NCBI RefSeq assembly: GCF_018332715.1
Contig: NZ_BOQP01000043.1
Coordinates: 62,001 to 126,000 of the forward strand
Source of the DNA: Winogradskya consettensis
Lineage (GTDB): Bacteria > Actinomycetota > Actinomycetes > Mycobacteriales > Micromonosporaceae
Reading direction: 5' to 3'
Length of the DNA stretch: 64,000 bases
A program made the position numbers and the translations under genes. The notes beneath the pieces are model-generated. The model saw only the letters and a program-made list of their open reading frames with translations, was not told where the DNA came from and searched no databases. Positions 1 to 8,698 of this stretch are shown here, one piece after another. The stretch's first letter is position 1. The number at the start of each line of letters is the position of its first letter.

Positions 1-2131
1 TCTGGACCGTACTGAAATGCATGACGCCGTGGGCGATGCTGCGGCCCGTCCCAGTGGTGCGGTGGATGTAGTAGCTGAGCACCGTCTGCTGCTCGGCCGG
101 CTTCGGCGTCTCGATCGTGATCGGCGTGCCCTTACGCGCGTCGACCAGCACCGTGATGTCCTTGTCGACCTTCAGCTCGGGGATCGTGACAAACGTGACC
201 TGCTCGTCCAGCGGCGCGCCGTCCTCGATGAGCGCGTCCAGCAGGTACGTGCCTTCCTGCAGCTCGTACGTGTTGCCGGCCGGGGTGAGCCAGCCCAGCG
301 TGTCGAACCGGCTGTCGTCGCCGCGCAGGTCCAGCACGGGAACGGTGGTCGGCTGACCGGACCGGTTCACCGCCTTGACGGTGACCTTGTGGCTCGGGCC
401 GTCCAGCACCGCACCGACCGCGGTGGTGACGGTGATCCCGGTGGCGGTGGCGCTGATCCAGCCGCTGATCTTGCCGGGCTTCTGCGCGGCGAAGTCGATC
501 GTGGCGGTCACCGTCGCCGTGGCTTTCGCGGGCACCGTCACCGTCGCGGCGCTCAGCTTCACGGCCGTGGGAGCGGTGAGCTTCAGGGTCACCGGAGTCG
601 CGGCGGAGTTGGTGTACGTGATCGTCTTCGACTCGGTGGCCGGCGACGTCCCCTTGGTGTGCACGCCGTAGTCGGCGATCGGGGTGCCGGTCACCGCCTG
701 GGTCGTCACGCGAGCGAGGTCGACGCGGCCGGCGCCCTGCGCGTACACATCGGGTCCGGTTGTTGTCTTGGCCGTGCTGACCAGGGCTTCCTTGATCTTC
801 GCGCCGGACCAGTCCGGGTGCTGCTGAGCCACGATCGCGGCCGCCCCCGCCACGTGCGGCGTCGCCATCGACGTCCCGGAAGCCGCCGTGTAGAACTCGT
901 CCACCGGCTCACCCATGGTCGTCCCGGCCGCCCGGGCCGCCACGATGTCCACCCCCGGAGCCGTGATCTCCGGCTTCAACCCCAGGTCACCGAGCCGCGG
1001 CCCACGGCTGGAAAAACTGGCGATCTGATCGGTACGGTCGACCGCGCCAACGGTCAGCGCATCGGTCGCCGCGCCCGGCGTCCCGACACTCGAATCGGCG
1101 CCCTCGTTACCGGCAGCAACCACGAACAGCGCGCCGCTGGCCGCACTGATCTCGTCGACGGCCAGACTCATCGGGTCGAGCCCGTCGGTAGCCCCGCCCC
1201 CGAGGCTCATGTTGACAACCTTCGCCCCCGAGTCGACGGCCCACTGCATCCCGGCGATGATCTCGGACTCGTACCCCGTCCCGTCATCACCGAGCACCTT
1301 GCCGATCAGCAGATCCGACCCGTACGCGACACCCTTGCGACTCCCCCCGGAAGCAGCCCCGGACCCTGCAATCGTCGACGCCACATGCGTCCCGTGCCCG
1401 AACCGGTCAACCACATCCGGGCTGCTGCTGAAGTTGGCAGTCCCGGCAATCTTCCCGGCCAGGTCAGGGTGGGTCGCGTCAATCCCGGTGTCCAAGATGG
1501 CCACCTTCACGCCCCGCCCGTCAAGCCCTTGCTGCCACGCCGTCGGCGCACCGATCTGCGCGGTGCTCTTGTCGAGCGCCGCCTTCACCTTGCCGTCCAG
1601 GAAAATCTGGGTGGCGCCGCTCAACCGCGCCTGCCCACCCTGGCTCTTCCAGAACTCGGCCAAACTGCTCTTCGCCGGCCTGACCGCGGTCGCCCCGATA
1701 CTGGTCATCGCCAGCGCGGCCCCCGCTGTCCGCAACCCCGCGGTGCCACCCTTGACGATCAGCGGCAAACTCGCCGAGTCAGCATCGCCATACCCCTCAG
1801 CAACCAGATGCTCAACATCGAACAGCTCCGCATCAACCCGGCCATCCGCAATCAACGGCACCGCGTCCGACGGAACAACCCGGATCCCGCCATCACCCTC
1901 GAACGTATGAAAGCTGACCCGCTCCCGCCCGGCCGCAGGCGTCACCGAGGCAGCAAACTTCCCGCCCTCGACGGGCGCCAGCCGCACAACATCCCCGGTG
2001 ATCAGGGTGATGCTCTGCGCTTGCTCGCTACCTTTCTCTTTCCCTACGGCAGCTGATGGTCCAGCCGCGACCGCAGGCACAGGTATCGCCGCGGCTCCGA
2101 TCAGGACGCCGGCTAGCAGTCGACCGAGCAT
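1..2131 (-). CDS. Secreted S8 (subtilisin-family) serine protease, C-terminus cut by window edge
   Basis: The reading frame starts at ATG 2131 with a good ribosome site (AAGGAG, 5-nt spacer) and runs off the left edge after 710 codons. It begins with a Sec-type signal (hydrophobic core LLAGVLIGAAAI, then PAVAAG). A propeptide-like segment follows to about residue 190. The catalytic triad is visible: D214 in ILDTGID, H246 in FGHGTHVAS and S421 in GTSMATPHVAG, with the oxyanion Asn in VAAGNEG. After about residue 480 come beta-sandwich-type repeats (TVTVPAKATATVTATI), as in large actinobacterial extracellular subtilases. It should act outside the cell on protein. It is not a T7SS mycosin: there is no visible C-terminal anchor in the part seen, and the T7SS genes are 30 kb away. 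Confidence 0.95.
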   Translation of the reverse strand, partial: MLGRLLAGVLIGAAAIPVPAVAAGPSAAVGKEKGSEQAQSITLITGDVVRLAPVEGGKFAASVTPAAGRERVSFHTFEGDGGIRVVPSDAVPLIADGRVDAELFDVEHLVAEGYGDADSASLPLIVKGGTAGLRTAGAALAMTSIGATAVRPAKSSLAEFWKSQGGQARLSGATQIFLDGKVKAALDKSTAQIGAPTAWQQGLDGRGVKVAILDTGIDATHPDLAGKIAGTANFSSSPDVVDRFGHGTHVASTIAGSGAASGGSRKGVAYGSDLLIGKVLGDDGTGYESEIIAGMQWAVDSGAKVVNMSLGGGATDGLDPMSLAVDEISAASGALFVVAAGNEGADSSVGTPGAATDALTVGAVDRTDQIASFSSRGPRLGDLGLKPEITAPGVDIVAARAAGTTMGEPVDEFYTAASGTSMATPHVAGAAAIVAQQHPDWSGAKIKEALVSTAKTTTGPDVYAQGAGRVDLARVTTQAVTGTPIADYGVHTKGTSPATESKTITYTNSAATPVTLKLTAPTAVKLSAATVTVPAKATATVTATIDFAAQKPGKISGWISATATGITVTTAVGAVLDGPSHKVTVKAVNRSGQPTTVPVLDLRGDDSRFDTLGWLTPAGNTYELQEGTYLLDALIEDGAPLDEQVTFVTIPELKVDKDITVLVDARKGTPITIETPKPAEQQTVLSYYIHRTTGTGRSIAHGVMHFSTVQ

Positions 2132-2189
2132 GGGAACTCCTTAATGCGTTGTTCACTCCACGCATCATCGGATCCCTATATTCACGAGA

Positions 2190-2235
2190 ATGTTTCCAAC
2201 CCCTGCCGCACAGTCGACATGGCACCAAGTGGACA
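2190..2235 (-). promoter_or_regulatory. Shared upstream element, copy 1 (before the S8 protease)
   Basis: Read toward the protease gene it is TGTCCACTTGGTGCCATGTC, 5 nt, TGCGGCA, 7 nt, GAAACAT. It ends 58 nt before the ATG. The same three blocks, with one mismatch, occur in the same orientation upstream of the DUF1905 gene at 52409-52452. Whether it acts as DNA, RNA or a leftover repeat is unknown. Confidence 0.5.
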
Positions 2236-2788
2236 CCAGCCCACCGCCCCACCCCTGACCCCGGCCTTTCCTGCCCCCGGCGCCATACCCAGCCTTATCT
2301 CCCGCCCACCGCACCCACCCCAAACAACTTTCCTGCCCTCACCACCACTTCCCACCCTTTTGCCTCCACCCCAGCCGCACCCAGCCCCCATGCGCAGCCC
2401 GTCCCCCGCGTCGCACGCCTCCCACCCCGGCGTCCCACCTCCCACCCCGGCGTCCCACCTCTCACCCGGGCGTCCTCTCACCCTGGCGTTCCACCTCCCA
2501 CCCCGGCGTCCCACCTCTCACCCGGGCGTCCTCTCACCCTGGCGTTCCACCTCACGCCCTGGCGTTCCACCTCGTGCCCGACGCTCGACCCCCGCCACCG
2601 CTCAACCCACGCCCCACGCCCCACGCCCGACGCCCGACGCCCGACGCCCGACCTCACGCCACCGCTCCGCCTCGCGCCCGACGCTCCATCTCACGCCACC
2701 GCTCCGCCTCGCGCCCGACGCTCCATCTCACGCTCGATGGGCAGTTCGCAGCAGGTGCCCCCGTCTCAGCGGTGATCTCCTCCTAAAT
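2236..2788. repeat. Gene-free GC-rich stretch with direct repeats
   Basis: I find no credible gene here. The C-rich strand holds a block of about 60 bp present twice in tandem (about 2450-2555, units containing CACCCGGGCGTCCTCTCACC). It also holds a roughly 37-bp unit present twice at about 2656-2735 (containing CGCGCCCGACGCTCCATCTC). Open frames across it are artefacts of the C-rich composition. It separates the divergent protease promoter from the 3' end of the repair polymerase gene. Confidence 0.7.
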
Positions 2789-3757
2789 CTATGTGCCGGC
2801 GTCGGGGTCGGCGGGTCCTTCGAGGCCGGTCCTCTCGTCGCGTTCGGCCCATTCGAGCAGCGGCCGCAGATCGTGCGCTACGTCGTCGATGCCCGCATGC
2901 AGATCGCCGAGCTCCGCGAACCGCGCCGGCACGGTGAGCAGGGTGAAGTCGTCCGGTTCCACGGTGTCGACCTCGTCCCACCGGATCGGCGTGGACACCG
3001 TGCCCCGCTGGTTGCCGCGCACCGAGTAGGCGCTCGCGATGGTGTGGTCCCGCGCGTTCTGGTTGTAGTCGACGAACAACGCTCGCGGGTCCCGGTCCTT
3101 GCGCCACCACGTCGTCGTCACCTCATCGGGCGCCCGCCGCTCGACTTCCCGGGCAAAGGCCAGCGCCGCCCGCCGCACGTCACCGAACCCGTGGTCAGGC
3201 TTGATCCGCACGTAGATGTGCAGCCCCCGCCCACCCGACGTCTTCGGATAACCGGCAATCCCCAACTCGTCGAGCACCTCATGGGCAACATTCGCCACCC
3301 GCCGCACGGTCCCGAAGCCACACTCAGGCATCGGATCAAGATCGATCCGCCACTCGTCCGGCTTCTCCACATCAGCCCGCCGCGAGTTCCACGGATGAAA
3401 CTCAACGGTCGACATCTGCACAGCCCAGACAACCTCCCCGAGCCCACCCACACAAAGCTCATCGGCATGCCGGTTGTACCGGGGAAAAGTAACCCGCACG
3501 GTCTGCAACCAGGGCGGAGCCCCATGAGGCACCCGCTTCTGATGGACCTTGTCCCCCGCCAACCCCTCCGGGAACCGGTGCAACATGCAGGGCCGCTCCC
3601 GCAAAGCCCGCACAATCCCGTCGCCAACGCTCAGGTAGTAGTTGGCAAGGTCAATCTTGGTCAGCCCGAGCTCAGGAAAATACACCCGATCCGGATTCGA
3701 GATCCGAACAGTGTGCTCCCCCGCCTCAACCTCAACAGCAGGCGACTTAGTAGCCAT
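2789..3757 (-). CDS. LigD-type NHEJ primase-polymerase domain protein
   Basis: This 322-aa protein is a stand-alone archaeo-eukaryotic primase polymerase domain, the part of bacterial LigD that fills gaps with (ribo)nucleotides during end joining. The metal-binding pair is D139 and D141 in RIDLDP. The third acidic residue lies in LFVDYNQNARD, and the SGGRGLHIYV strand typical of the family is present. The length matches a polymerase domain alone, so no ligase or phosphoesterase domain is fused. No Ku or ligase gene is adjacent, so partners would have to be elsewhere. ATG 3757 aligns with the usual N-terminus (VRISNPDRVYFPELGLTK). Confidence 0.93.
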   Translation of the reverse strand: MATKSPAVEVEAGEHTVRISNPDRVYFPELGLTKIDLANYYLSVGDGIVRALRERPCMLHRFPEGLAGDKVHQKRVPHGAPPWLQTVRVTFPRYNRHADELCVGGLGEVVWAVQMSTVEFHPWNSRRADVEKPDEWRIDLDPMPECGFGTVRRVANVAHEVLDELGIAGYPKTSGGRGLHIYVRIKPDHGFGDVRRAALAFAREVERRAPDEVTTTWWRKDRDPRALFVDYNQNARDHTIASAYSVRGNQRGTVSTPIRWDEVDTVEPDDFTLLTVPARFAELGDLHAGIDDVAHDLRPLLEWAERDERTGLEGPADPDAGT

Positions 3758-3779
3758 GAATCACAACGTAGCTGCTCAG

Positions 3780-3975
3780 CCCACCTCCCGCTCCCCCTCA
3801 CACCTTTACCCGCCCCGACCCGCCTTGCCCCGCCTTGCCCCGGCCCCCCTTGCCCCGGCCTGCGTTTCCTGGCCCCCTTGCCCCGGCCTGCGTTGTCCTG
3901 GACTGCTTGCCCCGGCCGTCCCTGCCACGCCCTGCCCAGCCAAGCCCGCGCCCTTCCCACGCCCGCCCCACCCTG
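3780..3975. repeat. Short GC-rich direct repeats between genes
   Basis: The stretch between the polymerase promoter and the 3' end of the diguanylate cyclase gene contains repeated CTTGCCCCGGCCTGCGTT blocks and shorter CCGCCTTGCCC units. No gene is visible. The polymerase promoter must lie at its left end. Confidence 0.6.
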
Positions 3976-3979
3976 CTCC

Positions 3980-6900
3980 TCACCGAGCACGATGCCGCCC
4001 GGACTGTTCCGCCTCGCTGTACTCAGCCCACCGATGCTCGGCATGCGGTGTCCCCCCACCCCACTGCTGCCCAGCCTGCAGGGCATTCACCCGCTGCTGC
4101 TCATTGCTCGGCGTGACCACCCGCCCCTGCCCACCGTCCGGAGCAACAACCCCCTGCTGCCCACCGCCCGACGCAACAGCACCCCGCCGCGCACCGCCCG
4201 ACCCGCCAGCCCACTGCTGGCCGGCGTTCGGCTCGCCGGCCCACTGCTGCCCAGCGTTCGCCCCGCCAGGCCACTGCTGGCCGCCGCGTGACGTAACAAC
4301 CCCTGACTGCCCACTGCCCGGCGTGGCAGTCCATTGCTGCTCCGGCGGGTACCCGCCGGTCCACGACTGATCGGTGCTGGACGCCCTTGCACGCTCCTGA
4401 CCAGCGCCCGATCCACTCACCCATCCCTGTCCGGCATTCGCGCCACCCGGCCACTGCTGCGCAGCATTCGCCCCGCCAGCCAACTGCTGCCCACCGTTCG
4501 CCCCGGTAGGCCGCTGTTGCCAGGCGTTCGAATCGCCACCCCATCGCTGACCAGCATTCGCGCTGCCCGACCACTGCTGACCAGCATTCGCGCTGCCCGA
4601 CCACTGCTGGCCGGTAGACGGCGCGCCGGGCAGCTGATATCCAACGTCAAAGTGGCCGGCCTGCTGCGGGTCGAATCTTGTCTCATTGGCCCGACGCGGC
4701 TCATCCGTCGAACCTCCTGCCCACTGCTCCACTCTCGGGGCGTTGGACCGTCCCGGATCGGGCGGCGGCGGCACGAATCTTTGCGGGTTCGTGGGCGGTG
4801 CGACAGCCCACCGCGGTGCATCCGGCGTCGCCACCGGCCCCGAGACAGCATTCCACTGCGACTCGCTGGAGCTACCGGCCCCGGGCAGCGTTTCCCAAGG
4901 GGAGCCTTCGGACGCCGGCGGCGCGCTCCACTGCGAATCCGTCGATAATTCCGAGCCGACCTTTGCTTCCCAAGGAGCGTCGACCACCGGCACCGAGGCC
5001 CGGCCCTGTGCGGTCGAAGACACCGCGAACCACCGGGACTTCGACTTCGGGTCGGGCTGAGTCTCCTGGTACAGACCCAGGTCCGGCGTTACGGGTTCGT
5101 AAGTCTCCATGACGTCCGGCATGCGCGATTCCGTCATGAACGGTTCCGTCATGAGCGACAGGTTCGGCTGCGGAGCCGTAGCTGCGAACGGGTCCACCTC
5201 GGTGGGCAACTGTGGCTCCACCGAACCGATTCCGGTCGCACGGGGCGTGCCTGACACCGAATATCCGAGCGGGTCTACCAGCATCGTCGGGTACGGCTCG
5301 GGCATCGTGGACCACGCTGGTTCTGTCAGAGCAGCTTGACGTGGGCCTGTCTGCGGCTCTGACGGAGGAGTCGCGGGTGTCATCGGGACGACGCCGCTGC
5401 GGCCCCCGCTGGTGTGGCGTTTCACCGTGTACATCGCGTGGTCGGCCGCGCGCAGGGCCTGGTCCGGGTCGTCCGAAGGATCGGCGAGGTGGACGCCGAC
5501 GCTTGCGGTGATCCGGACCTCGTGGCCCAGGACCAGGAAGGGATGCTCCACCTCGGCGCGCACCCGGCTACTCATCGCCTCGGCGTCCGGTCCGGCCACG
5601 ATGCCGGGCATCAGGACCACGAACTCGTCGCCGCCGACCCGGGCGAGGACGTCCTCTTCGCGTACGCATGCGGAAAGGCGGTCAGCCACCTGCCGCAACA
5701 ATTCGTCGCCGGCTTCGTGGCCGTAGGCGTCGTTGACGGGTTTGAAGCCGTCCAGGTCGACGAAGAGCACCGCCACCGAATCGCTCCGCAGCGACGAGTC
5801 GAGTGCGTCCTGCAGCCTGCGCCGGTTCGGCAGTCCCGTCAGCGCATCGTGTTGTGCCTCGTACGTGAGCCGTTCTTGGAAAGCCCTGTTCTCGGAGACG
5901 TCACGTGCGTTGATGACGATGCCGTTCAGGGCCGGGTTGTGCATCTGGTTGGAGGCGGTGAACTCGAACCACGTCGCCGCTCCCTCAGCGTTGAGGATGC
6001 GGGTCTGCAAGCGCAGCACCCCATCGCGCTGCTGCATCAGACTGGCGAACGCACCCATCATGTTCTGCCGGTCGTCGGGGTGGACCAGATCGAAGACACT
6101 GCTGCCCTGCTTGGATCCGGCGGCGAAGTGAAGCACGGACGCAGCGCTGGGGCTCGAATACTCCACGCGGCCCTCAGCGTCGAGCACAGCCACCATGTCG
6201 GGCGCGTGCTGGAACAATGCCTGGAACTTCTCGTCCGCGCGGCGCCGCTGGATCTGTGTGCGGTAGCCCAGGATCGAGATGCCGACCGCGCCGATGAGCA
6301 GCATGGCGAGCAGCGTGATGTTGATGGTCTGGCTGCGGCTGTGCACCGCGCCGTCGAACGAAGCCAGCGTCTGGGTCCGCACATATGCCCATCCGCCCGG
6401 AAGGACGTCGCCGGTCACGACGGAGGCGATCCGGTCGGCGCCGCCGGAGGAATACTCCGTGAAGCTGGGCCCGTCGGGGTTCGCCTTGATCGCCGCGATG
6501 ATCGACGCGTCGACTGCGGTGCCGATCGTGCCGGCCTCGCTGCTGTAGCCGACCACTCCGGCGCTGTCGAGGATCAAGGTGACGTGCGCAGAACTCTTGA
6601 GCTTCGCTGTGTACGCCTGGAGCGTGGTCCGGGCCAACTCACTGAACCCGATGAGCACGGCCGTCGCAGCACCGGAAACCTTGATGGGGACGGCAACGGC
6701 CTGCACCGCGATCGGCTTGTTGTCGCTGCTCGGCACCAGCATCACGGGCGAGAACCCGGCCTGACCGGCGAGCAGCAGCTTACGCATGGCCGCATACCCG
6801 GGATCGGACGCGACAGGCAGCGCGTTGCTCGTGGTGGCGTTGAGCACCGCGCCGGTCAGCGTGGTGATCGCCGCACCATATGAGAACAGTGACGACTTGC

Positions 6901-7171
6901 GGACGTACTCCTTGAGGGCATCCCTGTCGCTCGAGACCCCGGCGCCGAGATTGAACGGATAGCTGTCCGCGAACGCGGCAAGATCCTTGGCAGAAAGCAG
7001 CTGCATCTGCCCCGCAAGCGTGGCGTTGTTGACGGCGAGCGCCTGTGTATCGGCGCGGTGCACGGTGTCGGCCGCCCGCAGCGCCGACCTGTTCACCAGC
7101 ACACCGACGATGCCGACGGCCACCAGCAGCAGAACGCTGACGACCACGGCGATCCAGTTGCGCAGCCGCAT
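3980..7171 (-). CDS. Membrane PAS-GGDEF diguanylate cyclase with long W/G/Q repeat tail
   Basis: Predicted 1063-aa enzyme making cyclic di-GMP from two GTP. The start is placed at ATG 7171 because GAGGAGG sits 6 nt upstream; the frame is open further 5' but would cross the end of the next gene. TM1 is at about 5-27, an extracytoplasmic sensor region follows to about 280, and TM2 is about 280-305. A PAS domain begins near 314 and the cyclase domain has GGDEF at about 512-516. REED five residues before GGDEF is an intact RxxD inhibitory site, so feedback control is likely. From about 600 the protein is disordered, and from about 837 it is an irregular repeat of NAGQQW(S/P/A)GG units to the stop. 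No EAL or HD-GYP domain is present. Confidence 0.92.
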   Translation of the reverse strand: MRLRNWIAVVVSVLLLVAVGIVGVLVNRSALRAADTVHRADTQALAVNNATLAGQMQLLSAKDLAAFADSYPFNLGAGVSSDRDALKEYVRKSSLFSYGAAITTLTGAVLNATTSNALPVASDPGYAAMRKLLLAGQAGFSPVMLVPSSDNKPIAVQAVAVPIKVSGAATAVLIGFSELARTTLQAYTAKLKSSAHVTLILDSAGVVGYSSEAGTIGTAVDASIIAAIKANPDGPSFTEYSSGGADRIASVVTGDVLPGGWAYVRTQTLASFDGAVHSRSQTINITLLAMLLIGAVGISILGYRTQIQRRRADEKFQALFQHAPDMVAVLDAEGRVEYSSPSAASVLHFAAGSKQGSSVFDLVHPDDRQNMMGAFASLMQQRDGVLRLQTRILNAEGAATWFEFTASNQMHNPALNGIVINARDVSENRAFQERLTYEAQHDALTGLPNRRRLQDALDSSLRSDSVAVLFVDLDGFKPVNDAYGHEAGDELLRQVADRLSACVREEDVLARVGGDEFVVLMPGIVAGPDAEAMSSRVRAEVEHPFLVLGHEVRITASVGVHLADPSDDPDQALRAADHAMYTVKRHTSGGRSGVVPMTPATPPSEPQTGPRQAALTEPAWSTMPEPYPTMLVDPLGYSVSGTPRATGIGSVEPQLPTEVDPFAATAPQPNLSLMTEPFMTESRMPDVMETYEPVTPDLGLYQETQPDPKSKSRWFAVSSTAQGRASVPVVDAPWEAKVGSELSTDSQWSAPPASEGSPWETLPGAGSSSESQWNAVSGPVATPDAPRWAVAPPTNPQRFVPPPPDPGRSNAPRVEQWAGGSTDEPRRANETRFDPQQAGHFDVGYQLPGAPSTGQQWSGSANAGQQWSGSANAGQRWGGDSNAWQQRPTGANGGQQLAGGANAAQQWPGGANAGQGWVSGSGAGQERARASSTDQSWTGGYPPEQQWTATPGSGQSGVVTSRGGQQWPGGANAGQQWAGEPNAGQQWAGGSGGARRGAVASGGGQQGVVAPDGGQGRVVTPSNEQQRVNALQAGQQWGGGTPHAEHRWAEYSEAEQSGRHRAR

Positions 7172-7307
7172 CGATTGCCTCCTCACCGGTCCCATCGGGC
7201 AGAATCCGCCGGATCTGAAGAAAACGGTTCCCGTCACATCCGCCCCGCAGTGAGCAGTAGTCCCACCAGTAGCTGCACCATCAAGCACGGCGTCAGCTCG
7301 GTGGCGC

Positions 7308-8606
7308 TCACGGGACCGCTCCACGAACCGTCGCTCGGCTGCCATTCCCGGACTCGTGGAGTCCGATGACACCGACACTTGCAGCGAGCAAGCCCGCGCA
7401 GGTCAGAAGCACGAACCCGGCAGGCACCACGTCGGCGAAAGCTCCCAGCAGATTGTTCGTGACGAGCAGCGGGACACTCTGCGCGAAGACGAGAACCGCC
7501 TGCACACGGGCCAGATGAGTCTCAGGCGTAGCTCCCAGCACCAGCGGTGCGACGCTCGTGCCGAACATCCCCATCCCGACCCCGATCAGAGCAGCCGCAG
7601 TCAACGCCGCAGGTAACGGCAACTGCCCCGGGCCAAACGAGGTGGACCGATCTGCCAAGCCGACCAAAGCGAGGAAAGCTACTCCCCCAGAGGCGACGAA
7701 AAGGCCCCTTGACGCCATTCGCCGCGGGTTGGGCAGGGCACCGCGGACCAGAACCACGGCCGCGACCGCCCCGGACCCCAATGCGATCGTTGCCGCCACC
7801 GCCCCCGCCGATGCGGGAGGCCATCCCAGCTGGCGAGCGAGCACGGGAACCAGCAATCCTGCGCATGGAAGCAGCAGTCCCGCCGCGGTAGCCGTCATCA
7901 ACAAATGCGGCCGTAGCACCGGGTTGGTGAACCCAACGCGCAACCCGTCGAACGTCTGCCTGCCCCACCCCGACATCGGCCATCGCCGGTCGTCGGAGCC
8001 CGAACCCGCCGCGGCTGAGACGCCGGCATGCGCGGGTGGTCGATGGATCAGCCGGGCCGGTCGTGGGCGAAGGGCGATGAGCACTGCCGCCATGATGGCG
8101 AAGGTCGCAGCGTTCGCTATGGCAGTAACTGCCAAACCGAAGGTGGCGAGGAGCAAACCACCGAGGGCAGGGCCGGTGAAAGCGGCCGATTGGCCCGCGA
8201 TCTGGCGGGCGGAGGTTGCCCGCGCAAGGGAGGCGGTCGGCACGAGCAGGCGCGGCATCGAGCCGGAGCTCGGGAGGTAGAAGGCATCCGCAAAGCCGAT
8301 GGCAAACGCCACCATGACGAGCAGAAGAGGCCTGTCGGACATCTGCCGGGTGAGGGCGGCGAGGGTGAGCGTCACCGCGGTCATGGCGACATCTGCGGAG
8401 ATCATCACCCGCCAAGCGCCGACCCGATCAGCCACCGCACCACCGAACAGGAGAAACAAAGCACGAGGGAGATTTATCGCGGTCAGGACGAGACCCGCCC
8501 ATGTTGCTCCGTGGCCCGCCGCCGTCCATGCCATGGCGAAGCCCATCACCTGGGTCCCCACCAGCGACAACGTGGTCGCCGCCAGCCATGCTCCGTATCT
8601 GCTCAC
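7308..8606 (-). CDS. MFS exporter
   Basis: This 432-aa protein has about 12 hydrophobic helices and the loop 2-3 motif GGAVADRVGAWRVMI of the major facilitator superfamily. It resembles the enterobactin/multidrug exporter branch, which pumps small molecules out in exchange for protons. The start is GTG 8606. It diverges from a MerR-type regulator at 8699 and shares with it a pair of look-alike operator-promoters, so the regulator probably controls it. The substrate cannot be read from the sequence. About 136 nt separate its stop from the start of the cyclase gene. Confidence 0.9.
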   Translation of the reverse strand: MSRYGAWLAATTLSLVGTQVMGFAMAWTAAGHGATWAGLVLTAINLPRALFLLFGGAVADRVGAWRVMISADVAMTAVTLTLAALTRQMSDRPLLLVMVAFAIGFADAFYLPSSGSMPRLLVPTASLARATSARQIAGQSAAFTGPALGGLLLATFGLAVTAIANAATFAIMAAVLIALRPRPARLIHRPPAHAGVSAAAGSGSDDRRWPMSGWGRQTFDGLRVGFTNPVLRPHLLMTATAAGLLLPCAGLLVPVLARQLGWPPASAGAVAATIALGSGAVAAVVLVRGALPNPRRMASRGLFVASGGVAFLALVGLADRSTSFGPGQLPLPAALTAAALIGVGMGMFGTSVAPLVLGATPETHLARVQAVLVFAQSVPLLVTNNLLGAFADVVPAGFVLLTCAGLLAASVGVIGLHESGNGSRATVRGAVP

Positions 8607-8612
8607 GACATG

Positions 8613-8643
8613 ACCGTGCCGTCTCCACTTGGTGGAGAGTCAA
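8613..8643 (-). promoter_or_regulatory. MerR-type operator-promoter of the MFS gene
   Basis: On the minus strand: -35 TTGACT (8643-8638), a 19-nt spacer holding the palindrome CTCCAC-CAA-GTGGAG, then -10 CACGGT (8618-8613). A 19-nt spacer with a centred inverted repeat is the classic MerR arrangement. The predicted transcription start falls on the GTG at 8606, implying a leaderless message. Confidence 0.7.
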
Positions 8644-8661
8644 CTGTCAGCCACGCCACAC

Positions 8662-8692
8662 TTGCATCTCCCCTAAGGGGAGACGCCATGGT
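8662..8692 (+). promoter_or_regulatory. MerR-type operator-promoter of the regulator gene
   Basis: Plus strand: -35 TTGCAT (8662-8667), a 19-nt spacer holding CTCCCC-TAA-GGGGAG, and -10 CATGGT (8687-8692). Seven nucleotides on is the ATG at 8699, again suggesting a leaderless transcript. The layout copies the divergent MFS promoter although the palindrome arms differ at two positions. Confidence 0.65.
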
Positions 8693-8698
8693 GGACGC

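Noticed and set aside
17..2056. Long plus-strand open frame opposite the S8 protease
   Set aside because: It is the mirror of the protease gene; the minus strand has the complete catalytic triad and signal peptide, while this frame is Arg-rich without any domain.
1..2131. S8 protease as the missing T7SS mycosin
   Set aside because: It lies 30 kb from the T7SS genes, has a C-terminal beta-sandwich part not seen in mycosins, and no membrane anchor is visible in the part present.
2144..4291. 715-codon plus-strand frame over repeats and the polymerase gene
   Set aside because: Pro/His/Arg-rich translation of C-rich repeats and of antisense sequence; it crosses two real genes.
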